A stretch of DNA of 64,000 nt from Peromyscus leucopus (Eukaryota > Chordata > Mammalia > Rodentia > Cricetidae). The first letter of the stretch is position 1, and each line of letters starts with the position of its first letter. Positions 56,176-64,000 of the stretch are shown in pieces. The notes beneath the pieces were generated by a model. It made no database searches and was not told where the DNA came from. It saw nothing but the letters and a program-made list of their open reading frames with translations. The DNA is taken from positions 89,757,436 to 89,821,435 of the forward strand of contig NC_051071.1 in the NCBI RefSeq assembly GCF_004664715.2, given 5' to 3'. Made by a program: the position numbers and the translations under genes.

Positions 56176-56277
56176 TATGCTTAACACAGAAAGGGACAAA
56201 CATGGGGTCAGGACAGCCCAGGATATGGCTTGTTAAGCGCCCAGTCTGTGTGCTTCTTGTGTTTGTATGTGTTTAGT

Positions 56278-56475
56278 GTGGGTCTGGAGAGATAGATAGC
56301 TCACTGCTAAAAGCACTGGCTGCTCCGGGTGGTGGTGGCACATGCCTTTAATCCCAGCACTTGGGAGGCAAAGGCAGGAGGATCTCTGTGAGTTCGAGGC
56401 CAGCCTGCGCTACAAAGTGAGTTCCAGCAAAGGTGCAAAGCTACACAGAGAAACACTGTCTCGAAAAACACACTC
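56278..56475 (+). repeat. Composite SINE: B2-type head joined to B1
   Basis: gtgggtctggagagatagatagctcactgctaaaagcactggctgctcc (B2/B3 head) runs directly into a near-consensus B1 (gggtggtggtggcacatgcctttaatcccagcacttgggagg ... gaaacactgtctcgaaaaac). Either a B1 inserted in an older SINE or a B4-like composite. Confidence 0.85.
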
Positions 56476-56479
56476 ACAA

Positions 56480-57060
56480 AAAATTTCTCTGAAATAGTAA
56501 ATGTCTATTATTAGTGTGTTACATACTATGAGTTTTCCAGAAAACAGCTTTCCTATTTCATGCACAAATGCAATATTTATAAAGTAGAGAACATCAGAAA
56601 GGGTTTACCTGGGGTCACTGTGCTACATTCCTGAGGATCCCAGAGCTCTGATGTCAGAAATAAGATGTCTGAGCTGAATGTCTATGAGCTCACTTGATGG
56701 TTTAGATTAAACCTGAGCCTCCTCCCCAGATAACAAATGGAACCCAGTCTCTTACCTTCTACACTATTGCAAGGTAAACAGGTCTTCCCCACAGTGAGAC
56801 ATCCTCCTAGAGTGGGGAGAGGTCAAGGCTGCCCTGTTTTTAGGGCTAATCTGGACATCATGTGTCCTTAGAATCAAGCTGCAGATTTAGCTCATGATAG
56901 AAGACACTAATTAACCACAGCATTCATGGAAGGCTTCACTACTAACAACTTATCCCAATCAGCACTTGCTTCAAACCCTTCCCTTGGAAGATTCCTCCCT
57001 TAAAGCACCACTCTTAAAAATGTTTGCCATCCTGTCAGCCCTATCCTTACAGCATGCTTT
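56480..57060. other. Low-copy sequence, nothing recognised
   Basis: No repeat, RNA gene or convincing coding frame is seen. Confidence 0.4.
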
Positions 57061-57069
57061 CATTCCCTT

Positions 57070-57720
57070 TTTTAAAGGTTTATACTCTATTTTTTAAATA
57101 TTTATTTATTTTTATGTTTTTGGGTATTTTGCCCGCATTTATGTAAGTGCACCTGTAGCTAGAGTTTTCCTGCCTTGCCCACAGTCAGGACAAATCTTTG
57201 TCACCCGCCAGTCTCACAGCCGCACAGACCCAACCAAATAAACACAGAGACTTATATTGCTTACAAACTGTATGGCCGTGGCAGGCTTCTTGCTAACTGT
57301 TCTTATAGCTTAAATTAATCCATTTCTATAAATCTATACCTTGCCACGTGGCTCGTGGCTTACTGGCATCTTCACATGCGGCTTGTTATGATGGCAGCTG
57401 GCAGTGTCTCTGACTCAGCCTTCCACTTCCCAGAAGTCTTCTCCTCCTTGTCCCGCCTATACTTCCTCCTGCCTGACTACTGGCCAATCAGTGTTTTATT
57501 TACTAACCAATCAGAGCAACACATTTGCCATACAGAACATCCCACAGCATGCACCATTTGTGGGCAGTGCCATTGAACCCAAAAGAGGGTGTCAGATCCC
57601 CTAGAACTTGGGGGGTGGATCTGTGACAGCTGGGAGCCAACATGTGGATGCTGGGAATGAAACCCAGGTCCTCAGGAAGAGCAGCCAGTGATCTTAATCA
57701 CTGAGCCATTTTCCAGACCC
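57070..57720 (-). repeat. B3-type SINE split by a solo LTR
   Basis: The part at 57070-57153 ('ttttaaatatttatttatttttatg', 'ttttgcccgcatttatgtaagtgcacc') continues at 57556-57720 ('atttgtgggcagtgcc', 'gaagagcagccagtgatcttaatcactgagccattttccag'). The LTR at 57154-57549 interrupts it. Confidence 0.85.
57154..57549 (-). mobile_element. Solo LTR, family B, with 6-bp target duplication
   Basis: 396 bp from tgtagctagagttttcc to catcccacagca, bounded by TG/CA. The flanks tgcacc at 57148-57153 and 57550-57555 are identical. The 6-bp duplication indicates a class II ERV. A solo LTR results from recombination between the LTRs of a provirus. Confidence 0.9.
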
Positions 57721-57867
57721 ATCTCAGTGTGCTTTTATAAGCAGGTAGTTATCAAACTAGAATAAAAATACATCCGTCCTTATATACTCACAGTCAGCAG
57801 CCCAAACTGGATCTAACTTAAGGGACATCTGACTCAATTTTTTCCCTTTTTTAAAATTAATTTTCTT

Positions 57868-58018
57868 ATTATACTAGGCATAGTGGCACACACCTTAAAT
57901 CCCAGCAATGTGGAGGCAAAGACAGGTGTTTCACTGAGTTTGAGGCCATCCGGTCTGCAGAGGCAGTTCTAGAACATCCAGGGCTACACAGAGAAACCCT
58001 ATTATTGAAAAAAAATTA
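57868..58018 (+). repeat. B1 SINE
   Basis: 'ctaggcatagtggcacacaccttaaatcccagcaatgtggaggc' ... 'cagggctacacagagaaaccctattattgaaaaaaa'. Moderately diverged. Confidence 0.85.
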
Positions 58019-58097
58019 ATAAAATATGTTCTACTCATATGCTTTCTGCTCTTCCAAATCCTCCCAAACCCTTACTACCTCTGTACCCACTCAACTG

Positions 58098-58098
<1 letters not shown>

Positions 58099-58163
<65 letters not shown>
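58099..58163. repeat. (CT)n microsatellite
   Basis: About 31 perfect CT units ending in a C run. Confidence 0.95.
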
Positions 58164-58164
<1 letters not shown>

Positions 58165-58239
58165 CCCCATCTCTCTCCAAAAAACAGACAAAAAACAAAA
58201 CTCAGACAAAAAATAACAAAACAAAAGGAAAATTACATG

Positions 58240-58740
58240 CATACAAAAACATGGAGTCCATCTGTATTGGTCAACTACTCCTGGGCATGGGACTTGCCCT
58301 GGAGAGTGGTTGATATTCCATTGCAGAAAACTGACATACCCCAGTGACATTCCACTGGAGAAAACTGACTTTCCCTCTCCCAGCAGGTATCAAATGAAAA
58401 TATCTTCTTGGTAGGGGTGGGATTTTGTGTTTCCTTCCTCTTCTCAGTGCAGAGATTTTGTCTGGCTTGAGCTGTGTAGGTCTTGTGCATGTTGCCACAG
58501 TCATATGTGAATCAGTCCTGTTGTGTCTGAAAGACATTATTGGCTTGGAATCATACACAACTGTTGGCTCTTACAATCTTTCTGCCCCCTCTTCCGCATA
58601 GATCCCTGAACCTTGAGGGGTGGGGTTTGATGAAGACATCCATGTAGGACTAGTGCTCCCAAGTCTCTTACTCTGCATATTGTCCAGATGTTTGTGTCTA
58701 GGTGATGTCACTGTATGAGAAAAATGATTGACCTCATTCT
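58240..58740 (-). repeat. LINE-1 3' UTR, antisense
   Basis: 'ggtcaactactcctgggcatgggacttgccctggagagtggttgatatt' and 'cactggagaaaactgactttccctctcccagcaggtatcaaatg' are the reverse of rodent LINE-1 3' UTR. A related segment in the opposite orientation lies at 59120-59478. Confidence 0.75.
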
Positions 58741-58764
58741 CAAAGAGGAAAAAAAAACAGCATT

Positions 58765-58830
58765 AAGGGGGCCATGGTGCAACATGCCTTTAATTCCAGT
58801 ACTCAGGATGCAGAAGCAAGTGCGATACCC
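58765..58830 (+). repeat. Partial B1-type SINE
   Basis: 'gggggccatggtgcaacatgcctttaattccagtactcaggatgcagaagcaag' is the 5' third of B1. The remainder is absent. Confidence 0.6.
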
Positions 58831-59119
58831 ATGATTTAGGGCTTTGTTCAGTCCATATAAGGGGAGCTTTCTCTTACAGTCATTGTAAACTGACACAGAG
58901 TTCCACAACTGGACAATGTACAGAGTGAGAGACTTTGGAACACTCAGTACTAAATGGATTTCTTCATCAAACCCTTCTGCTCAGGGTTTATGTAAGAAGC
59001 AGGGAAAGTGTAAGAACCAGAGATGATGGACAACTCCAAGGACACAGTTCCTCCAGACACAGCAGGAGTGACACACAGAAAAACTCACAGAGACCATGGC
59101 AGCACTAACAAGGCCTGCA

Positions 59120-59478
59120 CAGGTTCAAGCCAGACAGCGTCACAGTACTGAGAGGGGGCAGTGGACACTGGTCCCCACCCCCACCAAGAAGCTATCTGCA
59201 ATTGATACTCACTCGCAAAGGAAAAATCAGTTTTCTCCAGTGGATACAAACCACATGTAAGGGTAGGTCCCATTCTCAACAGTGGTTGGCCAACACATAC
59301 AAACCCAATGGTGGCTTTGCGCTTTTTGTCTGATATTGCTTCACTTGACCCTTTTTTTAACTGCCTGGACTTTTTGTTTATTACCGTTTCTGACTTTATG
59401 TTTTTATAGGGAGTGTGTGCTTATTATGGTTTTGTTTGCTTGCTTTTGTTTGTTTCCTAAAAACAGAGAGGAAGAAAA
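59120..59478 (+). repeat. LINE-1 3' UTR, sense, interrupted by provirus 2
   Basis: 'aagaagctatctgcaattgatactcactcgcaaaggaaaaatcagttttctccagtgg' and 'gttggccaacacatacaaacccaatggtggc' are LINE-1 3' UTR in plus orientation. The second provirus LTR starts inside it at 59479. Confidence 0.7.
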
Positions 59479-59899
59479 TGTAGATGTATCCAACAGTCTT
59501 ATTAAATAAGAAACACAGAAACAATGTAAAAGAGAAAGCCGAGAGGTCAGAGCTCAGAGCTAAAATCTCACCCTTCCGCCTGCGGTGTCCCAGCTTCCTG
59601 AAAGAGAGCTATATCCTGTCTGTTCGTCTTTTTAAGTATTTTGTTCTTGCTTCTCATTGGTTGTAAACCCAAACACGTGACTGCCTCGTCACTGTCTGTA
59701 TGTACAGACCCCCAGGTCTTAAAGGCATATGTCTCCAATGCTGGCTGTATCCCTGAACACACAGAGATCTATGGGATTAAAGGCATGTGCCACCACCGCC
59801 ACACTCTTGCTATGGCTCTAATAGCTCTGACCCCCGGGCAAATTTATTTATTAACATACAATCAAAATCACATTTCAGTACAATTAGATTACCACCACA
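59479..59899 (-). repeat. 3' LTR of provirus 2
   Basis: 421 bp, bounded by tg...ca (tgtagatgtatcc ... attaccaccaca). It carries the same B1-like block (gatctatgggattaaaggcatgtgccaccaccgcc) and CCAAT-like motif as the LTRs at 15217 and 22483. Confidence 0.93.
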
Positions 59900-60387
59900 T
59901 TTCCCCTCTTCTATTTTAATAAAAAGAAAAAAAAGCAAAAGGTTATAACTAATAAAAGAAAAACTATATACAAAATTACAATAACTATATACAATATATA
60001 CAAGTAATAAATACCTAAACAGATATTTGACAAATCAGAGAAAATAATTCCATCATCTATCCTATTTTGGTAAATCCAAGATGTATCTAATGCACTTTCT
60101 ATCCTAATTAATTTTCAACTATAACTAACTAATCTTCAGTCATAACTAACTAATCTACAACTCCCTCAGAGACCCAAGTAGGAAACAATATTAGCTAACA
60201 AAAATAAAAACAGGAAGTACATGCAAGCAACTTCCAAAAAATTTGTGAGTTGACAGAAACAGTCAGCTGCCTGGGCAGTCACCTGAGGTTTTCTGCAGTG
60301 TTGGGGCATCATCTTCAGCCTATAGGCTTAGCGTATCTGACAGACTCATTTGTGAAGTAGGATGTACACAAGGTCAACAGTTCTACC

Positions 60388-60624
60388 TCACATTGGGTGA
60401 GAGCAGTCCATGTACCAGAAACACCTGAATTCCACTAGTGTCCTGTCATGATTCAGGATTTTAAATTCTGGAAATTGTTGACAGTTTTTTAATTCAGCTG
60501 TCCATTCTTCTTGGCTGTGTATATATGGCTTCATCTCAGCATCCCCTTCTTCTCCACATCCCTCTATTAAATGCCAGTCTACTTTTGAGAGGCATGAGCT
60601 TTCAGCTGCTGTTCCATTGCACAA
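60388..60624 (-). other. Conserved 78-codon ORF in the env position
   Basis: The same frame is open at 16127-16363 in the first provirus with about four residue differences. It contains [19 protein letters not shown]. It has no recognised domain and could be a decayed remnant, an accessory frame or chance retention between young copies. Confidence 0.35.
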
Positions 60625-62589
60625 CAGAAGCCATCGTCCCTCTGCCTGTTAAGCTGCCTTCGAAGAAAAGGGCACCGTACCTTTTCCGGATGCGAAGGTA
60701 ACTTCAGGGATGGGGCCATATTGTCCTGGCCTCAGAAGATGCCTTTTGATAAAGCTATAACCACACTTGTTTTGGCAACAATCAGTAGTCCCTTGTTTCC
60801 TGTTCTGTCTGTCCATTTTGTCTTGTTGATTTGAGGATACTTTGTTGTTCAGTGGCTAACTTTTGCCACAATGAAAGTTGACTCCGTATACAGTTTCTTC
60901 AATGCCCATATTTTCTCTGAAGTAGATTGGTACTGCCAGGAGCCTACATGTCTCAAAAAAGAAAAATTTTCTAAGTTATTAAAACATTTTAAATGCCATA
61001 TTCTGTAGATCTCTGAAGGGTTTGAAGATGACCTGTCTAAAACATCTCTGCTCAATTTTTAAAACATATCTAATATGACTACAAGTTCTATTGTAATGTC
61101 TAACTACTAACTTTCATTTCTTTATATCCTAATAGTTGGTAGTAATAACATTCAAGGATCAGAAAATTGCATTACATTGTTAAGTGAATGCTATAAATAC
61201 AATTAGAAATATACATATAGCATTTTCTAACAATATCAGTTTCAAATTTGTATACAATATAAAACAATCCAATCCAATGTAAAGTATTTAAAACTAGTAA
61301 TTGTCTTTTTCTTTTCTTTTCTTTTTTTTTTAAACAAGAACCTTAAATCTAATCTCCTTTGCTTAGCCTTTTTCCTAACCCTTGACAATAACTTGTAACC
61401 AACCCACCTAAATACTGAAAATTATCCCAGAACCAAAACCCATTAAAAAGACCAAAAAACTACCGACCCCACACCACCTCTTTGGAAATGTGGGCGTCGT
61501 ATTCTTAAAATTGCTTCCTGCTGGGTATGGGCGAAGTTTTCTTTATCCTGAAAGAAAAATTTTAGGTTAATTGTCAAATTCTAGGAGAGGTAACTATATC
61601 CTTCATTATCCAGTCTGTGTATAATGCCAAAGTTCAGGGTTTATCTCAAGTCCTTATTCAAGTAGTCTTTGAGACTGGATCATCTCATCTAGTCATCTCA
61701 AAGCTGATCTGTGGATGATGTTTGTCAGCTTATTGATATTATTATTGTCCACGTGGAATTGTTGTTGTGGGGCCCCATCTTCTTCCTGAAGACTTCAGTT
61801 GATGTTAGGCCTGGCCATGATTTCCTGCAGAAAATTGATAAGAGACTCAAACACAAAAACATATATATGCAGCTAGCCTTTTTTCTAGAATTAGTTAGTA
61901 CTCTATATGACCATTCATATCTTAACAAAGTTTAAAATGTATATATATATATATTATTAATCTTGTAAATTTTGATATAAAATTTATATTTTAAGAAAAG
62001 TTTAAAGAATCAGAATAGAATCAAAGAGTTGAGATTAGTAATAGAATAGTCCCTTAATTAATTTTGTTTTTGTCCTGTACCATAGCAGAAGATGGCTCTT
62101 TTATTCTGGCATGATACAGGAAGTTTGCATTTTCCTTTTAACAACATGCTTGAGTTTTAAAGAAGGAGAGAGCCATTCTCCAACTCCAAAGTCAGCTTTA
62201 AATTTTAATTGAACTGGGACTATTAGAAGACCAATAGTGTTAAATCTTTAGAGAAAAGCAGAAACAAACATTTAAGAAGACATAAAATTTTTTTAGATTA
62301 TACATACCCATATGCCGTTTCACTCTGTTTCCTGGGATAGATGATTTGTCCCTTTTCTTCAGTTGTCTCATTTGTCTTGTGTTTTTCAGATTCCTTAACC
62401 TTCATTCTCCTAAAAGACAAAAACAAAAACCTTTCCCCAAGACTAATTTTGGGGATGTTTCCTTTTGGCAAGTTATTATCTGATTAAATGAAAAGGCAGG
62501 TGTTACTGGTACAAGTTAGTTTAAACTGGATGTTCATGCTGGTTGATGAACTATCACCTCCTCTAATTAAGAGGTCTCTCTTGTTCAAA

Positions 62590-62805
62590 TCAAACCTTTA
62601 TCAATTTTGATGTTACCCACAGCTTATCTTCTCCTGTAGAAACAAAGGCAAAACCTTGTCCCCAATGTAATATATACCCTGGTTTCCATTCTGAGGTCAG
62701 CACATCCTTAAAGTATATAGGCTGATTTAATTCTGTAGTTTTTTCTATTATCCAATGTCTCTCTGCAGCTGTTGTTCCTTTCTCATTGGCATTCAGAAAA
62801 TTCAA
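62590..62805 (-). pseudogene. Integrase C-terminal domain of provirus 2
   Basis: 71 codons including AAERHWI and KDVLTSEWKPGYILHWGQGF, the SH3-like DNA-binding end of class II integrases. It is separated from the catalytic core by the B1 insertion. The equivalent segment is deleted in the intron 5 provirus. Confidence 0.8.
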
Positions 62806-62823
62806 AGTTAGAAGAGCATTATG

Positions 62824-62985
62824 GCCGGGCGGTGGTGGCGCACACCTTTAATCCCAGCACTTGGGAGGCAGAGGCAGGCGGATCTCTGTGAGTTCGAGGC
62901 CAGCCTGGGCTACCAAGTGAGCTCCAGGAAAGGCGCAAAGCTACACAGAGAAACCCTGTCTCAAAAAACCAAAAAAAAAAAAAAA
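62824..62985 (+). repeat. B1 SINE inserted in provirus 2
   Basis: Consensus-like B1 (gccgggcggtggtggcgcacacctttaatcccagcacttgggagg ... ccctgtctc) with an A tail. The flanks agagcattatg at 62813-62823 and 62986-62996 are identical. The insertion postdates the provirus and is absent from the first copy. Confidence 0.97.
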
Positions 62986-62999
62986 AGAGCATTATGCAG

Positions 63000-63354
63000 T
63001 CTATTTCTGGGGGTTTTTGTTACCCATTTCTGTTTATTTAGCATATCCTTTAGAGTTCTGTTTGATCTTTCTATAACTGCTTGACCTGTAGGATTATGTG
63101 GTATGCCTGTAATATGCTTTATATTGTAATAAGCAAAAAAACTGTTTCATTTTAACAGAGACATATGATGGAGCATTGTCAGTTTTGATTTGTGCAGGTA
63201 TACCCATGATGGCCATAACTTCTAGCAAATGAGTGATTACAGAATCAGCTTTTTCAGAACTCAAAGCAGTTGCCCATTGAAATCCTGAATAAGTATCGAT
63301 GGTGTGGTGTACATATTTCAATTTTCCAAATTCTGCAAAGTGAAACACGTCCAT
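63000..63354 (-). pseudogene. Integrase catalytic core of provirus 2
   Basis: Open from 63354 to 63094, with the first catalytic Asp (MDVFHF) and the second Asp (KTDNAPSYVSV), which the first copy lacks. The frame then shifts before the Glu region. Confidence 0.85.
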
Positions 63355-63496
63355 CTACCAGATTTCATTTCTCTGAGTACCCTTTGGGTTACATCCTGCT
63401 GGTAATGGCATTTGATTTTAGAAGGAACAAGTAGGACATTTCTTTACTATTTCTTTGGCTTGTTGCCAGGTTATGGAAAAATCCTTTTTTAAACCT

Positions 63497-64000
63497 TTAC
63501 TTATTGACATGATGTTTTTTATGAAATTCTGAGGCCTCCAGCACATTTCCTATCAATAATTTATCAATCTCATCATTGCCTTGTGCTAGAGGGCCTGGCA
63601 GACCAGTATGGGATCGAATGTGAGTTATATATAAAGGATGATTCCTTTTCCTGATTGTATCTTCTAATTGAATGAATAGTGAAGTTAATTCTGAAGGATC
63701 AGGGATAAATTCTGCAGTCTTAATATGTAATACTACACTTTCAGCATACTGAGAGTCAGTTACTATGTTGAGAGGTTCTAAAAAATCCATTAATACCAAC
63801 AGAATAGCATACAATTTTGATTTTTTAACTGAATTATAAGGACTTTGAACCACTTTACTTAAATTTTCGCATTTGTAACCTGCCTTTCCTTGTTTGTTGG
63901 CATCTGTATAAAATGTACAAACTCCAGAAATCTCCCCCCCCCATACAATTCAAGACAAGATCCAATCAGCTCTCTTTATAAGATCAATTCTATCACTTTT
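63497..64000 (-). pseudogene. RNase H end and integrase zinc domain of provirus 2
   Basis: A frame at 63853-63497 with NIVTDSQYAESVV and FHKKHH. It closes after HVNK because of one extra T near 63501 compared with 18300 in the first copy. RNase H upstream continues to the window edge. Confidence 0.85.

Larger units (their letters stand above)
59479..64000 (-). mobile_element. Second provirus of the same class II family (3' part; runs off the window)
   Basis: Starts with a complete 3' LTR (59479-59899) and polypurine tract, then the env-less region, the integrase end, the integrase core and RNase H, all collinear with the intron 5 provirus at roughly 95% identity by eye. It keeps about 830 bp (61985 to about 62813) that the first copy has lost, and carries a B1 insertion at 62824-62985. 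The reverse transcriptase, gag and 5' LTR lie beyond 64000. Confidence 0.92.

Noticed and set aside
55499..56199. Long overlapping ORFs of 182 and 211 codons on opposite strands
   Set aside because: They lie in a GC-rich, stop-poor segment, on both strands, Pro/Ser/Arg-rich and without domain resemblance.

Overview
This is a muroid rodent genomic window, most likely from a cricetid (vole, hamster or deer-mouse type). The evidence is the density of B1 and B2/B3/B4 SINEs, rodent LINE-1s, class II endogenous retroviruses (ERVs), and one host gene that matches the rodent-specific half-transporter Abcg3 better than its paralogue Abcg2. There are no operons. Almost all of the six-frame ORFs are noise over repeats.

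Host gene (minus strand, 28.35 kb down to 2.98 kb). Nine consecutive exons, numbered 2 to 10 by analogy with ABCG2, can be placed to the base. All have GT/AG boundaries, compatible phases and no stop. Together they encode about 418 residues: the whole nucleotide-binding domain (NBD), the linker and the first transmembrane helix. The remaining exons lie beyond base 1. The NBD is degenerate as in mouse Abcg3: Walker A Lys is Arg, the LSGGQ-type signature is deleted, Walker B Glu is Asp and the H-loop His is Asn. A CpG-rich segment at 55.8-56.2 kb with a good minus-strand splice donor is a candidate promoter and untranslated exon 1. If so, the 34-55 kb repeat block is intron 1.

Retroelements. 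A complete env-less class II provirus (15217-22902, minus) lies in intron 5 in the same orientation as the gene. It has about 420-bp LTRs, a 6-bp target duplication, a tRNA-Lys-type primer site, broken gag/pro/pol and a polypurine tract. A second copy of the family enters at 59479 and runs off the right edge. Solo LTRs of at least two further families occur at 6.4, 31.7 and 42.3 kb, and at 49.9, 50.7 and 57.2 kb. A full-length but dead LINE-1 (34340-40484, plus) has a 16-bp target duplication and a five-unit 24-bp repeat in its ORF1 coiled coil. A 5'-truncated LINE-1 lies at about 43.88-48.03 kb. The first 263 bases are the 5' UTR of another LINE-1 on the minus strand.

Other content. There is a U6 snRNA pseudogene (52.43-52.54 kb, minus), a 36-bp-arm palindrome (48.68-48.76 kb), a minisatellite beside exon 3 (25.46-25.88 kb), a perfect 61-bp tandem duplication (33.2 kb), many microsatellites and several unidentified low-copy stretches. 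No bacterial-type system, CRISPR array or new protein-coding system was seen. The most notable biology is the intact reading frame of a transporter with a dismantled ATPase site, with a sense-oriented provirus inside it.
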